Source: a virus. Taken from it: 21,825 bases of DNA. Below are positions 13,755-21,825 of the stretch, one piece after another. Within the stretch, counting starts at the first letter, position 1, and each line of letters starts with the position of its first letter. Location of the stretch: positions 1-21,825 of IMG/VR virus record IMGVR_UViG_3300017734_000099; one strand, 5' to 3'. The translations under genes and the position numbers were made by a program. The notes beneath the pieces were generated by a model. That model had not been told where the DNA came from. It searched no databases and saw only the letters and a program-made list of their open reading frames with translations.

Positions 13755-14813
13755 TCAAGGATCAATATCCTGACCAGAAGTTGGATTGAATATCTTTCCA
13801 TCACTAAAGAAATCCGTAGAACCATCAAATCCAAAATCGTCTCCAGATTCGATAAGTATATCGTCTTGAACATCTACGACAAATATTGCAGTTGATGCAA
13901 TATGACTAACAGCAGTTGTATTTTCATAACCTCTGGATACAACTAAGTTATTGTCAATAATTTTACTAATAAACATTAGTTCATCATTAATTGTAATTCT
14001 AGAATGCTCTGAGAATAGAGATCCGTCAGAAACTGATATATTAGTAGTATCTGCTTCTATACTTCCAGCAAGAGTTCCTGCTTGTGTTCCAGTATAATTT
14101 TTTGTAGCCGTAGGTGTTCCAATATATCTCATACTTCTTGGAGTCTTCTTCGAGGTATCTGTATGATAATCCACCTGAACTTTTTTGATAATGCCTGGAG
14201 TAGATCCTGAAGGGATTGGGCCATAAAGATAAGTTTTTACATTAAATTGAAGAGTATATAAAAGAACCCTTCTTTTGTTGTAGTCACCATCATAATCATC
14301 TCGCATACGTATACTTTCTAAGACGACAGGAATATCTTTTACCTCATTAATTTCATCAATTAATTTAACACTAACATTATATGCTGGTTGGAAGTATGGC
14401 AATATTTGTTCAATAATTTGAAGAGCATCTTCATTCAATTTAGTCATAATATTTAACTCAAATCCCATATTATATGGAACCGGCATGAATACTTTTTTAA
14501 CTTCTTTTTTATCTGATTTATTATATGCTTTAAATTGTTTTGTTACTGTTCCTTTTCTGGATGGGTCGTAAGTGAGAGAATTCATCTCAAACGACATTCT
14601 TGGGAGAGTTATTCCTCTTTTACTTTCAATATCTGCTTGCTGTTCTATTTTTGCTAAGAATTTTTGTATGGGAGAGTAAGCTAAAGGAACTTTAATAACA
14701 CTTGTAATGTTATTGGAAGAATCTTTATGTCTTACGTCAATATTATTAAATATTGTTCCAAATGCGACAACGGTTTTTCTAAAAATTTCATTGTAATAAT
14801 ATGTTCCTAACAT
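13755..14813 (-). CDS. gp15: gp15 tail completion and sheath stabiliser protein
   Basis: Caps the tail tube and sheath and gives the docking site for the head neck. Length 352 residues, against 272 in T4. The first 200 or so residues follow the family: MLGTYYYNEIFRKTVVAFGTIFNNI, the PRMSFEM segment, PYNMGFELNI, the PYFQPAYNVSVKLID block and VLLYTLQFNVKTYLYGPI. After residue 245 an inserted beta module runs to about 313 (ISVSDGSLFSEHSRITINDE, then SRGYENTTAVSHI), followed by an acidic tail (DDFGFDG, NPTSGQDIDP) common in cyanophage gp15. The ATG at 14813 is 3 bases past the gp14 stop, with GGAG overlapping the gp14 end as ribosome site. It is part of the tight gp13-gp16 operon. Confidence 0.93.
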   Translation of the reverse strand: MLGTYYYNEIFRKTVVAFGTIFNNIDVRHKDSSNNITSVIKVPLAYSPIQKFLAKIEQQADIESKRGITLPRMSFEMNSLTYDPSRKGTVTKQFKAYNKSDKKEVKKVFMPVPYNMGFELNIMTKLNEDALQIIEQILPYFQPAYNVSVKLIDEINEVKDIPVVLESIRMRDDYDGDYNKRRVLLYTLQFNVKTYLYGPIPSGSTPGIIKKVQVDYHTDTSKKTPRSMRYIGTPTATKNYTGTQAGTLAGSIEADTTNISVSDGSLFSEHSRITINDELMFISKIIDNNLVVSRGYENTTAVSHIASTAIFVVDVQDDILIESGDDFGFDGSTDFFSDGKIFNPTSGQDIDP

Positions 14814-14816
14814 AAT

Positions 14817-16199
14817 TTATACTCCACCAAATGGGTTTACTTCTGTAAAGTCTAAAATAGAATCAGCTTCAGTTTGTATATCTCGACTACTGGAGTATGG
14901 TTCTGTATCTATATAGTCAGTTGATAGTAGATTTAAATAACTTCCTCCAGCACCAACTATATTTTCTCCAGTCACAAATGTTCCAGTTATGTTAGAAACA
15001 GACAGTAAGAAATTATTAGCATCATAACTTCTGACTCTTGCTGTAGCAGAACTTGCTGATCCAATAACAACTTCATTCAGTGCATAAGTGGTTTCGTCAG
15101 ACAATAAACCAAAAGATTGTGGAACACTTATTGTTACTGATGGGGATGTCGTATAACCAGCACCAGCGTTTGTAATTTGAATAGATGAAATAAGACCGTT
15201 CGATAAAATAGCTCTTCCAGTAGATGTCGTTCCTCCACCAACAGGAGAACTAAATGTTACTGTAGGTTCATTTGCGTATCCTCGACCAAAATCTGTTACT
15301 GTAACAATTCCAATAGTTCCATCTGCTATAGTGGCTTGGGCTGAAGCAATTCTCGTATGTTGATTGCTTCCGCCATTGAATGAAATATCTGGAGGAGTTG
15401 AATAACCAGATCCTGGATTAATTATTTCTATCCTATCCACATAAAAATGCCCATCACCAATAGCGGAAGTTATTGCGACAGCAGAAGCGGTCACTCCACT
15501 CGTCGGTGGTGAAATTTGGATAAGAGGAGCTGCATCGTACTCAAATCCTTTATCAATCATAATAATTTCCTGAACACCCTTGTTTTGTTGGGCCAATCCA
15601 GCAATAGCAGTAGCAGAACTACCAGCACCAGTCAATCTAAATGTTGATTCGTATCCAAGATCAACAATTTCATCATCAATCTCGCCAATTCCAGTTTCAA
15701 TGATTTCATCTTCAAATCTGAAGAGTTCGCATGTTAATTCATAAACATAGTTCTTTTGTAGCTGGTAGAATGGTTTGTCTCTCTTAACGTTCTTAATTTC
15801 AAAAAGAACATCTCCAAGTGGGAAATAAATAAGATCACCTTCTTTTGGTCTACTTGCTAATTTGATATTAGGTATTCTTTCAATTAAAGGTTGAATATAC
15901 ATTTCATATCTTTCTTGAGATACGACTAGCACTATCTCATCTTTTGATTCGATTCCAAATTTTGATAATTCTACAGACTGTCCTTCCCATCCATCATAGT
16001 TCTGCACATACATTTCAATTGGCAGTGCGCTTCTAAATGCAGAAACAATATTTTCTTTTATTACCGTATTTTCTCCCAAGTATAATCTAGGCATATAGTG
16101 TACTTCTACACCATATGTTTTTATTGATTCATTTATAAGGTCCTGCATCAGGCCTTGTTCACCTTTGGAACCTTGGAGAAAAAAGGGATTTAATGCCAT
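14817..16199 (-). CDS. gp14: gp14 neck protein with inserted beta-repeat domain
   Basis: Head-completion neck protein that, with gp13, seals the packaged head and joins it to the tail. At 460 residues it is much longer than T4 gp14 (256). Residues 1-187 (MALNPFFLQGSKGEQGLMQDLI, EVHYMPR, FYQLQKNYVYELTCELFRFEDE) and the last 25 or so (ADSILDFTEVNPFGGV) carry the family features. The difference is an insert of about 240 residues. It holds four GxGY-type units (IDKGFEY at 216, NPGSGY at 261, DFGRGY at 303, NAGAGY at 344; 41-45 residues apart), then a different repeat (GSASSATARV to VTGENIVGAGGS, about 380-420). The ATG at 16199 overlaps the gp13 stop by one base (TAATG). Confidence 0.93.
   Translation of the reverse strand: MALNPFFLQGSKGEQGLMQDLINESIKTYGVEVHYMPRLYLGENTVIKENIVSAFRSALPIEMYVQNYDGWEGQSVELSKFGIESKDEIVLVVSQERYEMYIQPLIERIPNIKLASRPKEGDLIYFPLGDVLFEIKNVKRDKPFYQLQKNYVYELTCELFRFEDEIIETGIGEIDDEIVDLGYESTFRLTGAGSSATAIAGLAQQNKGVQEIIMIDKGFEYDAAPLIQISPPTSGVTASAVAITSAIGDGHFYVDRIEIINPGSGYSTPPDISFNGGSNQHTRIASAQATIADGTIGIVTVTDFGRGYANEPTVTFSSPVGGGTTSTGRAILSNGLISSIQITNAGAGYTTSPSVTISVPQSFGLLSDETTYALNEVVIGSASSATARVRSYDANNFLLSVSNITGTFVTGENIVGAGGSYLNLLSTDYIDTEPYSSSRDIQTEADSILDFTEVNPFGGV
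15129..15575 (-). repeat. Four protein-level GxGY repeats inside gp14
   Basis: Residues 209-357 of gp14 hold four related units of about 41-45 residues. Each has the form hydrophobic strand, G-x-G/E-Y, then x-x-x-P-x-(V/I)-x-(I/F): EIIMIDKGFEYDAAPLIQI, RIEIINPGSGYSTPPDISF, IVTVTDFGRGYANEPTVTF and SIQITNAGAGYTTSPSVTI. They have diverged at the DNA level, so this is an old tandem array rather than a recent duplication. Confidence 0.8.
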
Positions 16200-17047
16200 T
16201 ATCCAATCATATCAAGGGGTGGAAGTTCATAGGTATTAGACATCTGTTCTCTAATTATTTGAAGTTCTTTCTCTGCATCGTCATACATCTGACGACCATT
16301 TAATTCAATTCCCCCAGGAAGTTTCATTCCTTGGAACTTAATCATATTTTGGCCCCACTGTCTCTTAATAAGTTGAACAGCATACCTCTTAAGAAATGAA
16401 TCGTTCCATACTCTAGTATGAGTGTCTGGGTTCATTCCACGATAACAATCTATGACTAGATGATTATTTGGAGAAACACTTGACCAATCTATATCAAGAT
16501 ATAATCTATTCATTCTTTGATTAAATCTTATTTGCTTTTGAGTGGATAATAAGAAATCGATATCCTCAAGATATCTCTTAGTCATTGCATATGTGAGAAG
16601 TTCTGTTGATCCCCAGAAATAAATATCATTCAAAAATAATTGATATTTAATACTGAACATTCCAGAACTAACTGAGTTAGATCCTTCAAATTGGAAAACT
16701 TTTGTTATACCAATGACATCATCAGGAACTTTTAGATAATTACTATTCTCTTCAAAATCAAATTGTACTGAAACACCATCAATAACTGATGTAGCTGATG
16801 TCGATGCGATACCTACGGGACTATTGGGGCCCCCTCTAGATCTTCCCCTATCAATATCTGCTTGGGTGAATTTATACTTCAAAAATGTTGGAAAGACACC
16901 ATCAAAATGTCTTTCCTGAAAATACTGCAAAGCATCATCAACTAAGTCGTCGATTTGTTCATCGGCAACATTTATTTCAAGAACTGGATATCCCAACTGT
17001 CTTTTACAGTAATCTACGAAAGTTTGTCTAGATGATGGTTGTGCCAT
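16199..17047 (-). CDS. gp13: gp13 neck protein
   Basis: Head-completion protein that binds the portal after packaging and forms the neck with gp14. Length 282 residues, against 309 in T4. Typical features are the N-terminal SSRQTFVDYCKRQLGYPVLEINVADEQIDDLVDDALQYFQERHFDG block (about 4-50), the SGMFSIKYQLFLNDIYFWGS segment, the DIDWSSVSPNNHLVIDCYRG segment and FLKRYAVQLIKRQWGQNMIKFQGMKLPGGIELNG near the C-terminus. The family is among the best conserved in T4-like phages. The ATG at 17047 overlaps the stop of the upstream coiled-coil gene (TAATG) and its own stop overlaps the gp14 start in the same way, so the three should be translated as a coupled series. Confidence 0.95.
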   Translation of the reverse strand: MAQPSSRQTFVDYCKRQLGYPVLEINVADEQIDDLVDDALQYFQERHFDGVFPTFLKYKFTQADIDRGRSRGGPNSPVGIASTSATSVIDGVSVQFDFEENSNYLKVPDDVIGITKVFQFEGSNSVSSGMFSIKYQLFLNDIYFWGSTELLTYAMTKRYLEDIDFLLSTQKQIRFNQRMNRLYLDIDWSSVSPNNHLVIDCYRGMNPDTHTRVWNDSFLKRYAVQLIKRQWGQNMIKFQGMKLPGGIELNGRQMYDDAEKELQIIREQMSNTYELPPLDMIG

Positions 17048-17271
17048 TACTTATTTTCCACTAATTTATAGAGTAGGGACTTTATCTCATTAATTTCATT
17101 TTTCATAGTATCTAAATCACTTTTGAAAGAATCAATATCTTCCTTTTCTTTTAGTTTTTGTTCCCTAAGATTTTTGTAGGTATTATATGCCTGCCTATCA
17201 GTATTTATGATGGCATGGGAGTTTTCATCCCTAAAAAGATTTTTCTTATCTTTTACTGGTATATTCTTCAT
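17047..17271 (-). CDS. Small coiled-coil protein upstream of gp13
   Basis: A 74-residue charged protein (about one third Lys, Glu and Asp). The C-terminal half is a clear coiled coil, with heptad-like spacing in DSFKSDLDTMKNEINEIKSLLYKLVENK. The N-terminal half (MKNIPVKDKKNLFRDENSHAIIN) is basic and probably flexible. I recognise no family. T4 has the fibritin gene wac immediately before gene 13. A short coiled coil in the same place is suggestive but not enough for homology, since wac is far longer and has a foldon. The ATG at 17271 is 2 bases after the stop of the large structural gene, and its stop overlaps the gp13 start, so it is probably produced together with the neck proteins. Confidence 0.85.
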   Translation of the reverse strand: MKNIPVKDKKNLFRDENSHAIINTDRQAYNTYKNLREQKLKEKEDIDSFKSDLDTMKNEINEIKSLLYKLVENK

Positions 17272-17273
17272 AA

Positions 17274-20200
17274 TTATGCTAATGCTATAACTCTTAGATC
17301 TCTGATTTTGGGAACAACAGCCTGATTTGTAGAAGTGAATAAGATCTTGACTTGATAAACTTCATATTCGGGCAAATTGTCAATGGTAAATTCATAATCA
17401 GAATATTCAATATCTGAACCATTGATTGGAATAAACGTATCTGGTAATCCATCACTATTTCTTGGATCTAATATTTCACTATTATCTCCTAGATTATTAT
17501 AACCTGGGAATAATTCAAATTCAGGATTATCTGGACCATCATTTCTGAATATCTTGTACAGAGCTCTGATATCAGTTCCGGGTGGTCTATTTCCAAGGAA
17601 CATCAATTTGATAGAAGTCGCAGGTTGCTCCAACCTAATCGCTTGGGTCAGATACACTGCTGCGTGTGGTTCTGTAAATGAGTCCATAATATCGCCATTA
17701 TTAGCAAAATCCTTAACTGGATTGTCAATTCTATTTGTGGAGAGAATGGCATTCACTCTTGTGGTATCGACGACAGGAGATATATCTTTGTGCTTACTAT
17801 TCAAATTAAGTTCCAGAGTCAAAGATCTTGATCCTGGGAGGCCATTAACGAATTGATCCTCATTCACTCTAGAAGCAACCATTCTTGGAGAATCAAAATA
17901 GTTATTTTCATTGAGAACAACAGATTCAAATCCCATGTCTTCGAAAGAAGATTCTGGTATTTCGTTTTGATATGCTCCGATACTTGTCGCAGTAATTGTT
18001 CTTACATTTGCATCTATTGTTGTTTCTGCTGGTGTGAATACCTGTACATTTGGATGGATCAGTTCAAACTGCAAGTTCTTACTAGACTTAACATTTGTTC
18101 CACCAGCCATCTTGGTTTCATTAAAGAATAATTTTGGTAGAGAACCAGATCCACTTCTATCAGGAAGGATGGTAATAGATCCATCAACTGTACCAGTAGT
18201 ATCTATCTTGACATAGAAACTATCAAGGGTTCTTGATGTTCCGACAGAAACATTAACATCAGCAAAGTTATGTGTCTTATTGAATCTAGCCAAACATACA
18301 CCATTTAGTTCATATTTTTCTACAAAATTGTTTATAGTATGTGAACTTGAAACACTATCAAACATTCCCCTAGTAATTTCAGAAAGACCAGTTCCATTTG
18401 AATTTATGGAAGTATATTTGATTACCTCATTGTTTATTTTGACATATCCAGGGTTAGTTGCGGAAACTTGTAAACCTTCAAAATTCAAATAAGGATCAAT
18501 TGAAGATGTATTTCCAGTTCCTGCAATCACAATATCATCCGTAGATGTCTTAGACATAGCATCTAACAAAATCAAAGGTCTGACATCAGTTCTAATATTA
18601 GAAAGACTTACAAAGTTGTTTCCAGAATGCATACCATGAGTATGGAATAATACATCCATATGCAAACCATCTCTTGTGTTATTTGGGAATACACTTGCCG
18701 AATTGGGTGTCTGAGAAACTAAAGTAACACCAACTCCAGTAGAGGTACGATACTGTATCTGAGAATTTTCATCATATTCTCCTTGAATATCATCAACAAA
18801 TACTGTATCTGTTGCGGCTATACCAATTACAGAGAGTCTTGGAGTTTCATTTCCAACTCTAGCAAAGTTTGTTGGATCAATAATTAGTCTTTGACCTGTT
18901 TGATATCCAGATCCACCACTGAAGACACTAACAACTCCTACGACACCATTTTCGACAACAATACTACATGTTGCTCCAGTTCCAGTTGCTGAAGTTAGTG
19001 ATACATTTTCATAGGTTACTTGACCATTTCCAGTTAGAGGAACGATTCCTACACCAGGATCATCGATAGCAACACTCAAACTAGGCTTGTAGGATGGTAC
19101 ATCCAGATTAGCACCACTGACATCTCTAGTCATAGATCCACCCAATCCAACAATTCTTCCACTAAAGTCTGGATTATTCTTTTGAGTTATTGCGACACCT
19201 GCACTGACTCCAGCGAGAAGATCTTCAGCAATCGATGATGTTATACCGATTTTAATTTGACGAGATCCCATAATAATTGGATTATCTCTTAATCTCTTAA
19301 TCTGATTATTGTCTTCTGAAAGAATTGGGCTATAGAATCTTACAGTTCCAGTAGTCTCTTTAAATTTAGCCTTATTGATCGTATAAGCCAAATCTTCAAA
19401 TTGATTAGCAGTCCATGTAGAACCGTTCTGAGACTTAAAGAGAACACCTGCAGATGGTTGCTGAGAAACTATAGTTTGAGTTCCAGTATCATCTTGAGAA
19501 CTGCTGAATACATCAACCTCACCCATTCTTGCAATATACACATTATATTCATCAGAGTTTGATAAAAGAGTTATTCCATACTCTCTGTTAGGTTGCAAAT
19601 ATACCAGTGATGGGAAAGTAAATCTGGTTACACTAGTTGAACTAGATCCATCAGCTTCAAATATTGTTACATCCTCTGGTTCTAATGTAACTTCTCCAAA
19701 AGGTAAAACAGTCTGAGTAGGACTACCATTCCTCAAAGTTCTTATCTGCAGAGTAATTGGAATAGATTCTGATTTTGTTTTGAAGTAAACATCAACACTA
19801 GTGAGGAATACTCCTTCTCCTTCTCCGGTCACAAAAGACTGGCAAAGTGGATCAATCCAACGAACTTCTTCTGTTACTAATTCTTCCCTCTGATCTACTC
19901 TAGTTTCTTGTCTTCTAGTCTCTTCAAATTTCTGATCAGTATGATCTCTTGTTTCTATACGTGCATTTCTGACACCTATTACATCCTCTTGAAGATTGTC
20001 TATCTCTCCTTGTGCAAAGAAATTAGTTTCTGCTGATGTATTTACAGCTCCACCAATTCTGGAATTTAGCTCACTATCTGTCAGTCTAAATGTCTTAGTG
20101 CCAGTTTCAAATTTTGGATTTTTTGCTACAGATGAATCTGGAATAAAGAAACAACCACGAATAGATCCATTTTCATCAGTTACCAAACGGAGATTTGATA

Positions 20201-21825
20201 CTGTTGCTTCCGCACCACTAGTTTGTCCAACTAATTTCATACCAATACCAACCCATCCCAATCCATTTTCTTCAATACTAGATAAACCAAAAGTATCTAC
20301 ATTGAGAATAGTACTTGATTCGGAGTATTGCGATTCAATTGTAGAATCTGGATCGTATGGAATATTTGAATATGTTGATGTGGGTTCATCATATGGGCCA
20401 TACTTATGATTTGCTTGAGCAAGTCTAAATCTTATTCTTGGATTTATTCCATCGCCAGCTATATCTGGATTATCATTCGGCATAAGACCTTGAACGATTT
20501 CTCCTACCTGGAATTCTCCAGATACGTCAGATACCTCCAGAAGTTTAGGGACTATAAATCCACCAAGATTTATTTCATCAAAGAATGGATAAACTCTGGT
20601 GAAAGGCTTTAATCTCTTTGCAATAAATTCTACATCACGGAATCTCATGAAAGGAATAACATCCCTACTCACGACTTTATTACCCAGACTTTGCTTATCA
20701 ATTTGCTCAGTAACTTTATAAGATACTCCCGTTCTATTGAACTCATGTCTGGTTGTAACCTCAACTTGCTGCATTGAGGTTACTGTATCTCTTCTCCTTC
20801 TTGCAATTTGAACCTCTCCAAGACCACTCTCAGTTGTTCCAAATCTAGCACCACCACCATTAGGTCTTCTTAATTGTATATCTTGTTGAAGTCTTAAAGC
20901 CTCTGGTGTTCCTGGTCGAATACCTCTTCTCTGCAAGTTCCTTAAGAATCCTGATCCAAGAGCATTTCTTGCACCACGTTCTACAAATTGAAACTGAGTC
21001 CCACCAGAACCAGTAAGTAGACCATCCGCCCCTGGAGCTCCAAAACGTGCTGTAAGTCTCTGACCAGCAGCACTGTTACGGTCAATTAAGAATGCTCCAG
21101 AAGAATTTCTTCTAGCAACACCTTCAGTTAAAGAATCAACTAAAGCATTTGCTAACCGATTATTTCCCGCGTCTAGGGCTCTACCAGCACCATTAGACAT
21201 TACATGTACTCGACTTCTATCAACTACACCTGTTTTCTCCCAATTACTCTCACCTTGCTGTCTTGTTTCAATAGGAGCTCCTATATTTCTTTCCGTCTCT
21301 GTTCTTCCCGCAAAGTTTTCTTCCCACGCATTCCATTGAATAGCACTCCAACCATCAGCTTCAGGTGGATATAGATCCATAAAAGCCTGATAAGAACCCT
21401 CTATAGTTACATTATTAACCTCTAACTGATTTGTTGCAATCCAAATATCGGAGGCTGGTTCAAGTTCCATAGAACCTGACCAGTTAACAATATTAAATGG
21501 GTTTACATTTTCTGTTCTGGTAGCAAACTTTTGTGATTGATACTCCTCTTCGTTATAGTCTAATGTGACTAAAGGACCAGTCTTTCTAACGTTTGGATTT
21601 CCTAGATCAGTTACAAATGCCAAATCAGCATTAGGAGTTGTTGTACTAGTGACTCCTGGAATGGCACTAGAACCTAACTGAAGGTCGATTGATGGAGTAT
21701 TATGAGTGGGTCTACAGAGATTGTTTTCCGTATCAATAGAACATCCCCAACTTGGATCATTAGTATTAGCTAATTGCAGTGTGCTAAAGTTATCGACATA
21801 GAAACCAGACTTAAATCTATCCAAA
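17274..21825 (-). CDS. Large modular virion structural protein (5' end missing)
   Basis: At least 1517 residues; the frame is open to the right edge and the true start is outside the window. Visible parts, numbered from the codon at 21824: GFYVDNFSTLQL with IDTENNLCRP (7-37), the opening seen in many large structural proteins of T4-like marine phages (DUF4815-like, from memory); an Arg/Gly-rich stretch (about 200-345, ending IARRRRD); the conserved WIDPLCQSFVTGEG (656-669) followed by a beta domain with ITLQIRTLRNG; a GGSGY unit (970-974); an HTHGMHSG motif (near 1060); an INNEVIKYTS to ITRGMFDS module (about 1115-1160); and the C-terminal IRALYKIFRND segment. It sits where T4 has the baseplate and fibre genes 9-12 and wac, so a baseplate or fibre role is likely. 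Confidence 0.85.
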   Translation of the reverse strand, partial: LDRFKSGFYVDNFSTLQLANTNDPSWGCSIDTENNLCRPTHNTPSIDLQLGSSAIPGVTSTTTPNADLAFVTDLGNPNVRKTGPLVTLDYNEEEYQSQKFATRTENVNPFNIVNWSGSMELEPASDIWIATNQLEVNNVTIEGSYQAFMDLYPPEADGWSAIQWNAWEENFAGRTETERNIGAPIETRQQGESNWEKTGVVDRSRVHVMSNGAGRALDAGNNRLANALVDSLTEGVARRNSSGAFLIDRNSAAGQRLTARFGAPGADGLLTGSGGTQFQFVERGARNALGSGFLRNLQRRGIRPGTPEALRLQQDIQLRRPNGGGARFGTTESGLGEVQIARRRRDTVTSMQQVEVTTRHEFNRTGVSYKVTEQIDKQSLGNKVVSRDVIPFMRFRDVEFIAKRLKPFTRVYPFFDEINLGGFIVPKLLEVSDVSGEFQVGEIVQGLMPNDNPDIAGDGINPRIRFRLAQANHKYGPYDEPTSTYSNIPYDPDSTIESQYSESSTILNVDTFGLSSIEENGLGWVGIGMKLVGQTSGAEATVSNLRLVTDENGSIRGCFFIPDSSVAKNPKFETGTKTFRLTDSELNSRIGGAVNTSAETNFFAQGEIDNLQEDVIGVRNARIETRDHTDQKFEETRRQETRVDQREELVTEEVRWIDPLCQSFVTGEGEGVFLTSVDVYFKTKSESIPITLQIRTLRNGSPTQTVLPFGEVTLEPEDVTIFEADGSSSTSVTRFTFPSLVYLQPNREYGITLLSNSDEYNVYIARMGEVDVFSSSQDDTGTQTIVSQQPSAGVLFKSQNGSTWTANQFEDLAYTINKAKFKETTGTVRFYSPILSEDNNQIKRLRDNPIIMGSRQIKIGITSSIAEDLLAGVSAGVAITQKNNPDFSGRIVGLGGSMTRDVSGANLDVPSYKPSLSVAIDDPGVGIVPLTGNGQVTYENVSLTSATGTGATCSIVVENGVVGVVSVFSGGSGYQTGQRLIIDPTNFARVGNETPRLSVIGIAATDTVFVDDIQGEYDENSQIQYRTSTGVGVTLVSQTPNSASVFPNNTRDGLHMDVLFHTHGMHSGNNFVSLSNIRTDVRPLILLDAMSKTSTDDIVIAGTGNTSSIDPYLNFEGLQVSATNPGYVKINNEVIKYTSINSNGTGLSEITRGMFDSVSSSHTINNFVEKYELNGVCLARFNKTHNFADVNVSVGTSRTLDSFYVKIDTTGTVDGSITILPDRSGSGSLPKLFFNETKMAGGTNVKSSKNLQFELIHPNVQVFTPAETTIDANVRTITATSIGAYQNEIPESSFEDMGFESVVLNENNYFDSPRMVASRVNEDQFVNGLPGSRSLTLELNLNSKHKDISPVVDTTRVNAILSTNRIDNPVKDFANNGDIMDSFTEPHAAVYLTQAIRLEQPATSIKLMFLGNRPPGTDIRALYKIFRNDGPDNPEFELFPGYNNLGDNSEILDPRNSDGLPDTFIPINGSDIEYSDYEFTIDNLPEYEVYQVKILFTSTNQAVVPKIRDLRVIALA

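Noticed and set aside
13753-13758. gp16 starting at the codon at 13758
   Set aside because: The codon is TTG and overlaps the gp15 stop; the ATG two codons later is a better start.
17202-17209. CATAAATA on the minus strand inside the coiled-coil gene
   Set aside because: Intragenic, 155 bases before gp13, outside the 23-44 base spacing of the other sites.
1-21825. tRNA genes, auxiliary photosynthesis genes, CRISPR, insertion sequences, introns in gp17 or gp20
   Set aside because: No cloverleaf, repeat-spacer pattern, transposase or metabolic enzyme seen on either strand; the core genes are uninterrupted.

Overview
The window is a piece of a T4-like myovirus genome. All 19 supported genes lie on the minus strand. 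The gene order matches the T4 late morphogenesis cluster (13-14-15-16-17-18-19-20-[core]-21-22-23). Protein details (the gp23 N-terminus, the long gp18 and gp20, the large structural protein upstream of gp13, and the T4-late-type motif NATAAATA) point to a marine cyanophage of Synechococcus or Prochlorococcus (Kyanoviridae type). This assignment comes from recalled family resemblance, not from a search. No tRNA, CRISPR, insertion sequence, photosynthesis gene or plus-strand gene could be supported. There is no gene-free stretch above 300 bases.

Read in the direction of transcription, from the right edge to the left: a 5'-truncated virion structural protein of at least 1517 residues is followed by a small coiled-coil protein. 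The neck and tail-completion genes gp13, gp14 and gp15 come next, then the small terminase gp16. These genes are packed end to end with 0-3 base gaps or 1-base TAATG overlaps. T4 has genes 16 and 17 adjacent. Here two extra genes lie between them: a 523-residue protein built from several short cysteine- and lysine-rich phage modules around a DUF192 domain, and a 280-residue probable structural protein. After the large terminase gp17 comes a translationally coupled pair, a membrane protein and a zinc-ribbon protein. The tail and head genes follow: gp18 sheath, gp19 tube, gp20 portal, a 58-residue core-like protein, an 88-residue conserved small protein, gp21 protease, gp22 scaffold and gp23 major capsid. 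A strong intrinsic terminator follows gp23. A perfect TATAAATA late promoter sits on its U-tract and drives the next gene, a structural protein of which only the first 32 codons are in the window.

Together the genes make the capsid shell (gp23 around a gp22 core, matured by gp21, on the gp20 portal), package DNA (gp16/gp17), close the head with a neck (gp13/gp14) and build the contractile tail (gp15, gp18, gp19). NATAAATA or CTAAATA motifs sit 23-44 bases before seven gene starts in the left part and before the mosaic gene. The gp13-gp16 block has no such motif between its genes and looks like one long transcript.

The points most worth following up are the mosaic DUF192 protein between the terminase genes, related beta-type modules inserted into gp14, gp15 and the large structural protein, the coupled membrane/zinc-ribbon pair between gp17 and gp18, and the fused terminator and late promoter after gp23.
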